Positions 15,949-23,631 of a stretch of DNA of 43,373 nt are shown one piece after another. Origin of the DNA: Clostridiales bacterium UBA6386 (lineage in GTDB: Bacteria > Bacillota > Clostridia > Oscillospirales > Oscillospiraceae); the NCBI GenBank assembly GCA_002437585.1, contig DJQM01000048.1:1-43373 (forward strand), in the 5' to 3' direction. Under the pieces are notes generated by a model that did not search any database, was not told the DNA's origin, and was given only the letters and a program-made list of their open reading frames with translations. A program made the position numbers and the translations under genes. The number at the start of each line of letters is the position of its first letter. Position 1 is the stretch's first letter.

Positions 15949-17571
15949 CTATTCTTTGATTTTTACAATATCCGCGTGTTCCCGGCCGAAACGCATCAGC
16001 TGCTCCATCCGGGGATTGCCCTTGGGCTTGGCGGACAAATCCACAACAATCGCCTGTGCAGGCCTTCCCAGCATGGCTCCCGCCTTCCGGCTGACCACCT
16101 CCAGAATCTCCGGCTTGTCCAGCATCTGGGCGGTGAAGGCGTTGGTGCATTGCAGCTCCAGCCTGTCTCCCGTCAGAACACCCTGCACCGGGGCATTGGC
16201 AGTTCCGGCGAAGAAACCGGTCACCGGCGGCTTCAGCTCCTTCCGGACGCCGCCGCACAGCTCCAGCCAGAAGCCCGCGGGAGCGTCATTCTGGGGCTTG
16301 GGTGCCGGAGTTTCTCCCTCCTCCGGCGGCGCGTCACCGTCATCCGGCGGAGGCGGAAGTTCCTCATCCTCTGCCGGCGCGGCAGGCTTGGCCGCCTTCT
16401 GGGGTGCGGCCACGGCACCGGTTTTCCATTGCTCCTCCAGTCGGGTAAGTCGAGCGTTCAGAGCGGTTACATCGGTGTTCAGCTCCGGCTGACACAGCTC
16501 CACAAGGCACAATTCGGCATCCATTCTTCGGCTGGAGCTTCTGGTAAAGGCCGCTGTCGTTTCCTCAATCCGCTCCATCATCCGCACCAGCTCTCCGCTG
16601 CCAAAGGTCTTCCCCAGAGCCAGGGTTTCCTGGTCGGATGCAACGCCGGAAAGCATGGTGATTCCCGCGTTTCCCGCGGTTTTCAGCACCAGAAGGTCTC
16701 TCGTCAGGCAAGCCAGCTCATCCAGCAGCGCCCCCAGGTCTTTTCCCTCGGCATAAAGCCGGTTAAAAAGCTCCAGTGCCTTCCGGGTGTCGTGAGCGGC
16801 GATATAGCCCATCAGCTCCCCGCATTTCCGCTCACCCGCGATGCCCAGACAGGCGTACACCCGTTCGGCGGTAAGCTCCCCGACGGTCGCCGAGGCGCAC
16901 TGGTCAAGCAGACTCAGGCCGTCCCGCATACCGCCGTCTGCAAGTCGAGCCAGCACCCGTGCAGCACCGTCGTCCAGGTCGATATTCTCCTGATAGGCAA
17001 CATATTGCAGTCTCGCGGCAATGTCCTCCTGGCTGATGCGCCGGAAGGAAAACCGCTGACACCGGGACAGAATCGTGGCCGGAACCTTGTGAAGCTCAGT
17101 GGTAGCTAAGATAAACAGCAGATGCTCCGGCGGCTCCTCAATGATTTTGAGCAGGGCGTTGAAGGCGGAAATGGACAGCATGTGTACCTCGTCGATGATA
17201 TACACACGCATTTTCACCTGAGAGGGGGTATAAATGGCATCGTCCCGGAGATCCCGGACGTTGTCCACACCGTTATTGGAGGCGGCGTCGATTTCCAGCA
17301 CGTCCATGCAGGAGCCGGAATCGATGGCCCGGCAGGCATCGCAACTGTTGCAGGGGTTGCCGTTGTCCGGGTGCAGGCAGTTGACTGCCTTGGCCAGGAT
17401 TTTGGCGCAGCTGGTTTTGCCGGTGCCCCGGGAGCCTGTGAACAGGTAGGCGTGGCTCATTTTCCCGCTCATCAGCTGGGCTTTCAGCGTCTGGGTCACC
17501 GCCGTCTGCCCGGACACATCATCGAAGGTCTGGGGACGGTATTTCCGGTACAGTGCCTGATAGGCAGACAT
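15949..17571 (-). CDS. dnaX: DNA polymerase III subunit gamma/tau
   Basis: Clamp-loader ATPase that ties replisome parts together. The 540-residue protein has Walker A GSRGTGKT (46-53), a zinc motif with Cys65, Cys74, Cys77 and Cys80, Walker B IIDEVH (125-130), and sensor 1 ATTELHKVPATI. After about residue 370 comes a Pro/Glu/Asp-rich linker and a tau-like C-terminal domain. No A-rich slippery site like that of E. coli was seen in the linker, so a separate gamma form is not indicated. It lies directly downstream of the SRP RNA gene. Confidence 0.96.
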   Translation of the reverse strand: MSAYQALYRKYRPQTFDDVSGQTAVTQTLKAQLMSGKMSHAYLFTGSRGTGKTSCAKILAKAVNCLHPDNGNPCNSCDACRAIDSGSCMDVLEIDAASNNGVDNVRDLRDDAIYTPSQVKMRVYIIDEVHMLSISAFNALLKIIEEPPEHLLFILATTELHKVPATILSRCQRFSFRRISQEDIAARLQYVAYQENIDLDDGAARVLARLADGGMRDGLSLLDQCASATVGELTAERVYACLGIAGERKCGELMGYIAAHDTRKALELFNRLYAEGKDLGALLDELACLTRDLLVLKTAGNAGITMLSGVASDQETLALGKTFGSGELVRMMERIEETTAAFTRSSSRRMDAELCLVELCQPELNTDVTALNARLTRLEEQWKTGAVAAPQKAAKPAAPAEDEELPPPPDDGDAPPEEGETPAPKPQNDAPAGFWLELCGGVRKELKPPVTGFFAGTANAPVQGVLTGDRLELQCTNAFTAQMLDKPEILEVVSRKAGAMLGRPAQAIVVDLSAKPKGNPRMEQLMRFGREHADIVKIKE

Positions 17572-17622
17572 GGGTTCACTTCCTTCCTTCGGGCGTCGTC
17601 CAGGACACCCAAGACGCAGGCC

Positions 17623-17914
17623 GGCTCATAACAAGATCGCACACCCACATTTGTACGCGGCGAATACGCAGTTCCAGTGCAGCCAGCTCAAGAACGGCAG
17701 CCCCGCGGCACACGGAGAAATCCGCTGAATGCTGCTTGGTTCCCCACCTGACATGGTTCACGGGTCTCCGTTGCGCAAGACCGTTCTGTCAACACCGCTT
17801 ACACAGGAATTCATATTCAAAACGCGTCCGGGTGTGGGAATTCATCCCTGCTATAGCGGATTGCAGGTACAGGACACCGCTATCTCCCCGACTAGTGCGA
17901 CCTTGTTATAAGCC
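17623..17914 (-). ncRNA. ffs: Signal recognition particle RNA (large, Alu-domain type)
   Basis: The ends pair over 13 positions (17914-17902 with 17635-17623, one G-U). The 5' part has the Alu-domain sequences GGTGTCCTGTACCTGCAATC and CTATAGCAGGGATGAATTCC, close to those of B. subtilis scRNA. The S domain has AACCATGTCAGGT, a GGAA tetraloop and AAGCAGCA (about 17752-17730). The pairs closing the tetraloop are GG/CC here instead of the usual CC/GG, a compensatory swap that supports the fold. Then TGTGCCGCGGGGCTGCC follows. The gene is immediately upstream of dnaX, a conserved linkage. End points are set by the closing helix and are approximate. Confidence 0.95.
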
Positions 17915-17920
17915 GGTCAG

Positions 17921-17950
17921 CTATAACATGGCTGTTTAATTTTAAGGCAA
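17921..17950 (-). promoter_or_regulatory. Possible promoter of the SRP RNA gene
   Basis: Minus strand TTGCCT (17950-17945) and TTATAG (17926-17921) are 18 bp apart, placing the start at about 17914, the first base of the SRP RNA helix. The -35 hexamer is the last six bases of the palindromic element. Match to consensus is moderate. Confidence 0.5.
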
Positions 17951-18107
17951 CACCGTGCAATTGTGTCTGCGCGCTTCGGTGAATCTTTCCCGCCAACTCG
18001 GCGGCTTGAAAAGTTTGAAATACACAGAGTATTCCTCCGCTTTTCAAATCTTGACTTGACGAAAAATCTCCTGCCGAATCTGCTTGCCAAATTGTGCGGT
18101 GCTGCCT
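17945..18107. repeat. TA-flanked palindromic element, copy between ffs and acpP
   Basis: A 163-bp element is flanked by TA (17943-17944 and 18108-18109). Ends AGGCAACACCGTGCAATTG and, from the other side, AGGCAGCACCGCACAATTT are inverted repeats. The core GAAATACACAGAGTATTCCT is shared with the 22857 copy. The flanking TA plus the element's first base form the TAA stop of acpP. Confidence 0.85.
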
Positions 18108-18328
18108 TAGTTCAGCTTAGACTCGATAAAGTCGGCCAGCTCCTGGAAGGTGGTGATCTTCTGATCCTCCATGTCCAGCTCCACGCCCAGCTCGCTCTCC
18201 AGATCCATAATCATCTCCACCACATCCAGAGAATCAATTCCCAGGCTCTCAAAGGTGGAATCCGGGGTAATTTCAGAAGGATCCAGCTCCAGCTGCCGTG
18301 CCGCATAGTTCTTGAGTTTCTCAAACAT
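18107..18328 (-). CDS. acpP: Acyl carrier protein
   Basis: Small acidic carrier that holds fatty-acyl chains on a phosphopantetheine arm. The 73-residue protein has the canonical modification site ESLGIDSLDVVEMIM with Ser33. AGGAGG precedes the ATG. It is monocistronic with a strong promoter, not embedded in a fab operon here. Its stop codon is formed at the junction with the palindromic element. Length is slightly short of the usual 76-80, and the C-terminal end FIESKLN looks normal. Confidence 0.96.
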   Translation of the reverse strand: MFEKLKNYAARQLELDPSEITPDSTFESLGIDSLDVVEMIMDLESELGVELDMEDQKITTFQELADFIESKLN

Positions 18329-18372
18329 AGATTAGTCCTCCTAACATATCTCTAAGGCATCATCTGCTAGGT

Positions 18373-18401
18373 ATTCTAGTATAGAAAGGCTGGTTTGTCA
18401 A
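18373..18401 (-). promoter_or_regulatory. sigma-A promoter of acpP
   Basis: Minus strand TTGACA (18401-18396), 17-bp spacer, TAGAAT (18378-18373). The -35 overlaps the stop codon of the upstream flavoprotein gene. Confidence 0.85.
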
Positions 18402-19630
18402 TGGTTGATTTTCACGGAGGCTCCCATGGCCGCCGCATAGGCCGTAGCCCAGGCGATCTGCAGGTTGAAGCCCCCAGTATAGGCATCGCAGTCGATGATC
18501 TCTCCGGCAAAGAACAGCCCGGGCACCAGCCTGGACTGCATAGTCTTCGGGTCAATTTCCGACACCTTCACCCCACCGGAGGTGATAATGGCCTCGGAAA
18601 CCGGCCGTTTCCCTGTGATTTCCAGAGAAAAGGCTTTGAGAAGCGAAACCAGCTCCCGGCGTTTTTGCCTGGTCAAAGAATTTGCCTGCGTGGCAGGGTC
18701 AACGTCCAGCCGCCGGAGGACTACCGGGATCATGCTTCGGGGCAGCAAGTCCGTCAGTGCATTTTCCATAGCCCGGTTCTGATACAGTTCCAAGTCCCGC
18801 AAAATCCGGTCGTCCAGCTTTTTTTCGTCCAGAGCAGGTTTCAGGTCGATAATGAGCCGACAGCCCTCCCCCTTCAGATGGCAGCTGGCGGACAGCACCG
18901 TAGGGCCAGAGACCCCGAAATGGGTAAAGAGCATTTCTCCGAAGTCCTGGTAGAGCACCTTCCCCTTGGCGTTTACCAGCCTGACGCCTGCGTTTCGCAG
19001 ACTGAGCCCCTGCATATCCGCGCAGTCGGACCCGGCAATTTCCAGGGGCACCAGATTTCCCTCCTGGGGAACAACGGTATGTCCCAGCTCCCGAGCCATG
19101 ACATAGCCGTCGCCGGTGGAGCCGGTGGCCGGGTAGGATACGCCGCCGGTGGCGAGGATTACCCAATCCGCCGTGTGACTCTGCTTCTGACAGGCCACAC
19201 CTGCCGCTCTGCCCCCCAGCACCAGGATCCGCTCTGCCCGGTCAGTCAGCACGGTCACATGGAGCCTTCGCAGCTCCCGCTGGAGGCAGTCCAGGATGGA
19301 CTGGGATTTATCCGTAACCGGAAATACCCGGTTTCCTCGCTCGGTTTTCAGCTCGCATCCGGCGTTCCGGAAAAATTCCATGGTCTTCTCCGGCGGAAAG
19401 GCCGTCATGGCACTGTACAGAAACCGGCCGTTCCTGGGGGTATTCTGCAAGACCTCCTGGCCTGAGCAGTCATTTGTCACGTTGCAGCGGCCTTTGCCGG
19501 TGATGAGCAGCTTCCTGCCCAACCGGTCGTTGCGCTCCAGAAGCAGCACCTTCCTGCCCTGCCGGGCAGCGGTGATGGCCGCGAACATCCCCGCCGGGCC
19601 GCCGCCGATGACGATCCCGTCAAACCTCAT
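18398..19630 (-). CDS. YhiN/HI0933-family NAD(P)/FAD-dependent oxidoreductase
   Basis: A 410-residue flavoprotein. The N-terminus has the FAD-binding motif VIGGGPAGMFAAITAARQG, then the family-typical LLERNDRLGRKLLITGKGRCNVTN segment. A central VILATGGVSYPATGSTGDGY motif and a C-terminal GLFFAGEIIDCDAYTGGFNLQIAWATAYAAA complete the pattern. Family members are conserved and poorly characterised; no substrate can be named. The start overlaps the regulator gene upstream by 11 bases, so the two are probably co-transcribed. Confidence 0.92.
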   Translation of the reverse strand: MRFDGIVIGGGPAGMFAAITAARQGRKVLLLERNDRLGRKLLITGKGRCNVTNDCSGQEVLQNTPRNGRFLYSAMTAFPPEKTMEFFRNAGCELKTERGNRVFPVTDKSQSILDCLQRELRRLHVTVLTDRAERILVLGGRAAGVACQKQSHTADWVILATGGVSYPATGSTGDGYVMARELGHTVVPQEGNLVPLEIAGSDCADMQGLSLRNAGVRLVNAKGKVLYQDFGEMLFTHFGVSGPTVLSASCHLKGEGCRLIIDLKPALDEKKLDDRILRDLELYQNRAMENALTDLLPRSMIPVVLRRLDVDPATQANSLTRQKRRELVSLLKAFSLEITGKRPVSEAIITSGGVKVSEIDPKTMQSRLVPGLFFAGEIIDCDAYTGGFNLQIAWATAYAAAMGASVKINH

Positions 19631-20495
19631 GCTTTTCTACCTGCTTCTCGTAAACGTCATACTCATCCCAGATCCGCTCCAGGGTTTCGAAGGTGTGGGC
19701 AAGCTCCGTTTCCTTCTTGGCGGCAATGGCCACAATCAGGGCGTTGACCACGCTCAGCGGGGCTACCAGAGAATCCACCAGGGAGACCATGTCGCTCTTG
19801 GCGATAAGCACATGGTCGCTGTTGCTGCCCAGAGGGGACAGCCGATTGTCCGTAATGCCAATGACCGTGGCACCGGCACTGCGGCAGTACTGGGCGCCTT
19901 TGGTAGCCGTGGAGGAATACCGTGGGAAGGAGAAGGTGATCAGCACGTCCTCCGGATTCACGCTGACGATCTTCTCAAACATCTCCACCGTGCTAAATCC
20001 GGACAAAATATGGACATTATTGAACATATAGTTCAGATAATACCCTAAAAAATTGGCCAGTGGCTCTGCAGACCGAACACCAAGAATATACACCCGCTTG
20101 GCCTTGATGATGGCGTTCACCGCAGCACCAAATTCCTCCCGATCCAGAATCTCGTCGGTTTTGCGCAGTTTCTCCATATCCGAGTGGAGCACCGTGGACA
20201 CGATGTCCTGGTCGCCCAAGCGGTTATTGGCCACCTCGATCCGCTGAACGGAGGTCAGCCGGTTGAGCACCATTTCCTGCATGGCCTTCTGCATGCTGGG
20301 ATAGCCGTCAAAGCCCAGATCCACCGCGAAGCGCACCACGGTGGACTCGGAAACGCCTACGGTTTTGCCCAACTGATTGGCGGTCATAAAGGCGGCCTTG
20401 TCATAGGCCTCGGTAATGTATCGGGCGATCCGCCGCTGCCCCTTGGAAAAGGTTCCGTCCTTCTCCTGTAATATCGACAGAATATCGTAGCTCAT
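19620..20495 (-). CDS. MurR/RpiR-family transcriptional regulator
   Basis: A 291-residue regulator. Residues 1-75 form an RpiR-type helix-turn-helix (KGQRRIARYI, NQLGKTVGVSESTVVRFAVDLGFDGYP). The rest is a sugar-isomerase (SIS) domain that binds sugar phosphates: VYILGVRSAEPLANFLGYYL, ISTFSFPRYS-like segment, VIGITDNRLSPL. Start ATG 20495 follows AAGGAGA. It overlaps the YhiN-type gene. No sugar operon lies alongside, so its target is unknown; the local flavoprotein gene is the only obvious candidate. Confidence 0.9.
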   Translation of the reverse strand: MSYDILSILQEKDGTFSKGQRRIARYITEAYDKAAFMTANQLGKTVGVSESTVVRFAVDLGFDGYPSMQKAMQEMVLNRLTSVQRIEVANNRLGDQDIVSTVLHSDMEKLRKTDEILDREEFGAAVNAIIKAKRVYILGVRSAEPLANFLGYYLNYMFNNVHILSGFSTVEMFEKIVSVNPEDVLITFSFPRYSSTATKGAQYCRSAGATVIGITDNRLSPLGSNSDHVLIAKSDMVSLVDSLVAPLSVVNALIVAIAAKKETELAHTFETLERIWDEYDVYEKQVEKHEV

Positions 20496-20539
20496 ATCAT
20501 TCTCCTTGATGGGCGGATGTGTCTGCTTCCGCCGTTCCC

Positions 20540-20568
20540 ATAGTAACAAAAGATGCCGCATTTTGCAA
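20540..20568 (-). promoter_or_regulatory. Possible promoter of the RpiR-type regulator
   Basis: Minus strand TTGCAA (20568-20563), 17-bp spacer, TACTAT (20545-20540). The -35 lies inside the preceding terminator hairpin. Confidence 0.5.
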
Positions 20569-20584
20569 GAGCAAAAGCGGCATC
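20552..20584 (-). terminator. Terminator of the scpA-rluB operon
   Basis: GATGCCGC (20552-20559) pairs with GCGGCATC (20577-20584), with further pairing of TTTTGC/GCAAAA inside. On the minus strand TTTTGTT follows. Confidence 0.85.
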
Positions 20585-20593
20585 ATTCATTAT

Positions 20594-21295
20594 TTATTTC
20601 AGTCTGGCAACTTCCTCGGAGGTCAGGTATCGCCATTTGCCCTTTGGAAGGTCGCCGAGAGCCAGATTCCCCTCCTGAATCCGGCGCAGCCGGGTGCAGT
20701 GCATCCCGGCTTTTTCGCACATTCTGCGAATCTGCCGGTTCCGACCCTCGTGAATGGTGATCCGGAATCGGGCGGTATCCCCGTGGAAGTCAAACAGCTC
20801 CACCCTCGGCGGGCGGATCTGATAGCCGTCCAGCACCACAGGCCGGGAAAGCCGTTCCTCCCCGCCGGGGGTGTACCGATTCACCCACACCTCGTAAACC
20901 TTGTCAAGCTCCTGCTTGGGGTGGGTCATCCGGTTGGCAAATGCCCCGTCGTTGGTAAAAAGCAGCAGTCCCTCAGAATCCATGTCCAGCCGCCCCACGG
21001 GGTAAACCCGGGTGCCGCAGTCCGCAACCAGCTGGGCAGCCGTTCGCCGCCCCTTCTCGTCGGACAGGGTGGTCACGAAGCCTCTGGGCTTATTCAGCAT
21101 CAGATAGACAAAGCCCTGCTCCCGGGGAAGCAGCCGCCCGTCAATGCGGATTTCGTCCCCGTCCGGGTTGGCACTGTCCCCCAGGGCAGCGGCACATCCG
21201 TTCACTGTAACCTGCCCGGCCTGGATCATGGCCTCCGCCTTCCGTCTGGAGGCCACACCCCGGGCAGACAATATCTTCTGCAAGCGCTCCTTCAT
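20594..21295 (-). CDS. rluB: RluB-like ribosomal RNA pseudouridine synthase
   Basis: Isomerises a uridine of 23S rRNA, by analogy with RluB. The 233-residue protein has an N-terminal S4 RNA-binding domain (ERLQKILSARGVASRRKAEAMI), the catalytic-Asp motif VGRLDMDSEGLLLFTNDG (about residues 98-115), and C-terminal EGRNRQIRRMCE. The ATG directly follows the dacB TAA. In Bacillus this gene also closes the scpA...dacB region, which supports orthology. RluE/RsuA-type specificity is the alternative. Confidence 0.92.
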   Translation of the reverse strand: MKERLQKILSARGVASRRKAEAMIQAGQVTVNGCAAALGDSANPDGDEIRIDGRLLPREQGFVYLMLNKPRGFVTTLSDEKGRRTAAQLVADCGTRVYPVGRLDMDSEGLLLFTNDGAFANRMTHPKQELDKVYEVWVNRYTPGGEERLSRPVVLDGYQIRPPRVELFDFHGDTARFRITIHEGRNRQIRRMCEKAGMHCTRLRRIQEGNLALGDLPKGKWRYLTSEEVARLK

Positions 21296-22408
21296 TTATG
21301 TCTCCTTGTCCCCTCCCGGCAGCCATCTGCGCCAGAAGGGCGTTTTCTCCGCTTCCGCGGTCTGTTCCACGGTTGCGCCGAACACCACAGGAATTTTCCC
21401 CACGGCCTTGCCGGAGATCAGGGCGTAGGCAAAGCCCGCCTCCGCCCCCTCCACCGCCGGGGCATATACGAAGCCCGCCCCTGGCAGGGCAACTTCAACG
21501 TTTTCCTCCGGCGCCAGGGCATAGGAAAAATCCTCCGCCGCCAGAATTTCCACCCGGCTGTTTTCGCCGCCTACTACCTCCAGCGTTCCCAAGCACTGCC
21601 CCTTGCCCACCACCGGACAAATCTGATAGTCCGAAAAACTTTTGTTCAGCAGGGCGCAGTGGTCGTTCCAGTCGTCAGGATCGTTCATGGTCACGCAGAT
21701 CACCCGCCGATCCACTCGGCTGGCACTGGACACCAGAATCCGTCCGGCCGCTTTCGTAAAGCCGGTTTTCACTCCGTCCGCCCCCTCCAGCCGCCAGAGA
21801 AGCTTATTGTGGTTGGTCAGGCAGCGCTCCCCGATCTTCACCGACCGGGTAGAGACGGTTTTCCGGAAAATGGGATTTTCCATGGCATAGGCCGCAAGCT
21901 TGGCCAGGTCTCTGGCTGTGGAATAATGGCCGGGACTGTCCAGACCGTTGGGGTTTTCAAAGTGGGTATCCGTCAGCCCCAGATTTCTGGCCTTGTCGTT
22001 CATCAGCTCCGCGAAGCCCTCCACTGTACCGCCGCAGTAGATAGCCAGAGCCACCGCCGCATCGTTGCCGGAGGACAGCATCAGCCCGTACAGAAGCTCC
22101 TGGAGGGTCAGCACCTCCCCCTCCTTCAGGTACATAGAGGAGCCTTCGATGCCCACCGCTTCTTTAGGGATCCGCATTCTGTCCAGCACGTTGCACTGCT
22201 CGCAGACCACAAGGGCAGTCATAATCTTGGTAGTGCTGGCAATCAGCCCCCGCTCCCGGGCATTCTTTTCATAAAACACCCGTCCGCTGACCCCGTCCAG
22301 CACATAGGCGTGGTCGGCGGACACCGCTCTGACGGGCACCGGCAAAAGCAGCGCGGCGGCCAGCAACGCTGCCGCCGCGCCCAGGGATAATCCTTTCACA
22401 TTTCTCAC
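21296..22408 (-). CDS. dacB: D-alanyl-D-alanine carboxypeptidase (PBP5-like, DacB/DacF type)
   Basis: Trims the terminal D-Ala of peptidoglycan stem peptides outside the membrane. The 370-residue protein has a signal peptide (LGAAAALLAAALLLPVPVRA, about 9-28). The three penicillin-binding motifs are intact: S58-TTK, S113-GN and K214-TG. A C-terminal domain follows from about 260. The start appears to be GTG at 22408; no in-frame ATG is nearby and the ribosome site is weak. Context (scpA, scpB, rluB) matches Bacillus dacB, which acts on spore cortex, but spmA and spmB, usually next to it there, are absent. Confidence 0.92.
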   Translation of the reverse strand: MRNVKGLSLGAAAALLAAALLLPVPVRAVSADHAYVLDGVSGRVFYEKNARERGLIASTTKIMTALVVCEQCNVLDRMRIPKEAVGIEGSSMYLKEGEVLTLQELLYGLMLSSGNDAAVALAIYCGGTVEGFAELMNDKARNLGLTDTHFENPNGLDSPGHYSTARDLAKLAAYAMENPIFRKTVSTRSVKIGERCLTNHNKLLWRLEGADGVKTGFTKAAGRILVSSASRVDRRVICVTMNDPDDWNDHCALLNKSFSDYQICPVVGKGQCLGTLEVVGGENSRVEILAAEDFSYALAPEENVEVALPGAGFVYAPAVEGAEAGFAYALISGKAVGKIPVVFGATVEQTAEAEKTPFWRRWLPGGDKET

Positions 22409-22438
22409 CCGGGTGTAGTTTACCCAGGCGATCCAGGG

Positions 22439-22825
22439 TTATTCTCCGGTTTTTCCGGATTTTTTGTCCAGAATCCCATTGATTCGCTCCAGGGTATCCG
22501 GGAACATCTCCACGATCCTGTCTGCCGTGGAGCTGGCCGGCACCGGCACGGGCATCATCCGCACGTTGCCGTCCTGAATAATCAGGAAGCAGAGCGGCGT
22601 GACCTTTACGCCGCCGCCCACGCCGCCGCCGAAGGGATTTTCGGTGCTCTTGGAGGTGGCAAAATCCGTTCCGCCGCCGCCAAAGCCCACGCTGACCTTG
22701 CTCACGGGGATAATGGTCACGCCGTCCGGGGTGTGAATGGGTTCCCCCATCACGGAATTCACATCCACCATCTCCCGGATCTTCTGGATGGTACTTTCTA
22801 ACATATTGGGAAGCTTCTGACTCAT
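22439..22825 (-). CDS. ytfJ: GerW/YtfJ-family sporulation protein
   Basis: A 128-residue protein of the GerW (YtfJ) family, members of which are made in sporulating cells and needed for proper germination. Visible pattern: N-terminal helix MLESTIQKIREMVDVNSVMGEPI, IIPVSKVSVGFGGGG, and a very glycine-rich GGGVGGGVKVTPLCFLII segment. In Bacillus ytfJ is paired with ytfI (DUF2953); the same pair occurs here, separated by a palindromic element. The ribosome site is weak (AAAAGGCGG about 10 bases before the ATG). Confidence 0.9.
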   Translation of the reverse strand: MSQKLPNMLESTIQKIREMVDVNSVMGEPIHTPDGVTIIPVSKVSVGFGGGGTDFATSKSTENPFGGGVGGGVKVTPLCFLIIQDGNVRMMPVPVPASSTADRIVEMFPDTLERINGILDKKSGKTGE

Positions 22826-22856
22826 GCTGCCGCACCGCCTTTTCTTTTCGTTGTTA

Positions 22857-23019
22857 AGGAAACTCTGAATAAATCGTCGGCGGCTGGAGAGCGGATCTTT
22901 TTCACCTGCTCGTCAGCATCAAAAGCAGGAAATACACAAAGTATTCCTCTGCTTTTGGTGCCTCGATCAGGCAAAAAATCTCTCGCTCCCAGCTCTTGCC
23001 GATTTAATCAGAGCTTCCT
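22857..23019. repeat. TA-flanked palindromic element inside the scpA-rluB operon
   Basis: A 163-bp element, the same length as that at 17945, is flanked by TA (22855-22856 and 23020-23021). Ends AGGAAACTCTGAATAAATCG and, from the other side, AGGAAGCTCTGATTAAATCG are inverted repeats. The core GGAAATACACAAAGTATTCC is shared with the 17945 copy. It lies between the DUF2953 gene and ytfJ, so the operon transcript should carry a large hairpin here. It supplies the last three codons and stop of the DUF2953 gene. Confidence 0.88.
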
Positions 23020-23631
23020 TAGGAATATTTTCAGTGCCCGGATCCCGTAAACGACACCCAGACACAGCGTTCTGCCTAAGGGAATGGTCATATCGCCCTT
23101 GGCGGCGATTTTGATTTCCGTTCCCGTGAAATCGCAGGAAACCTGAATATCCCGCTTCCGGATGATGAACAGCCGCTCCAGGCTGGGCATCAGATTCCCG
23201 ATGGCCGCCCAGGCTCTGCCATAGTTGACCGCCAGGTCACAGGGGTCATCTCCTGCCAGGATCACATGCAGATACAGATTGTCCAGCCGAATTTTTCTCC
23301 GGAGAACCCCCAGGAAATCCAGTCCCAGCCTGATCCATGGCAAAAATCTTTCCAGGCTGCCGCCGGACTGAGCCGGGGTCTCCGGCTTGGTTTCCTCCTG
23401 GGGCTTGGCCTTCCCGGCATTGGAAGCGGCTGCCTCTTCCTGTTCCTCCGTCTTTTGAGCCGTTTTCTCTTTTTGGGACTTTTTCTTTGGTTTTTCCTTG
23501 GGGAAAATCGTGAATTTCACCGGCCCCACGATCACCCGCGCCACAAATCCGCCGCTGTCGTAGCGCACCCGAATTCCCAGGGGAATCAGCGCCAGTGCCA
23601 GCAGTATCCCGAAAAATATCCACCAGCCCAT
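23008..23631 (-). CDS. ytfI: DUF2953 (YtfI-like) membrane-anchored protein
   Basis: A 207-residue protein with an N-terminal transmembrane helix (WWIFFGILLALALIPLGIRV), a Lys/Glu-rich stretch (about 50-90), and a C-terminal DUF2953 region with NYGRAWAAIGNLMPSLE and VYGIRALKI. Its Bacillus relative ytfI lies next to ytfJ; function unknown, presumably sporulation-related. The last codons R-K-L and the TGA lie inside the palindromic element, so the original C-terminus was probably slightly different. The ATG overlaps the scpB stop by one base. Confidence 0.85.
   Translation of the reverse strand: MGWWIFFGILLALALIPLGIRVRYDSGGFVARVIVGPVKFTIFPKEKPKKKSQKEKTAQKTEEQEEAAASNAGKAKPQEETKPETPAQSGGSLERFLPWIRLGLDFLGVLRRKIRLDNLYLHVILAGDDPCDLAVNYGRAWAAIGNLMPSLERLFIIRKRDIQVSCDFTGTEIKIAAKGDMTIPLGRTLCLGVVYGIRALKIFLRKL

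Noticed and set aside
16300..16420. Programmed frameshift for a short gamma form of DnaX
   Set aside because: No A-rich slippery heptamer with downstream stop was seen in the linker region.
20519..22390. 623-codon plus-strand ORF
   Set aside because: Antisense shadow of rluB and dacB; no family-like sequence.
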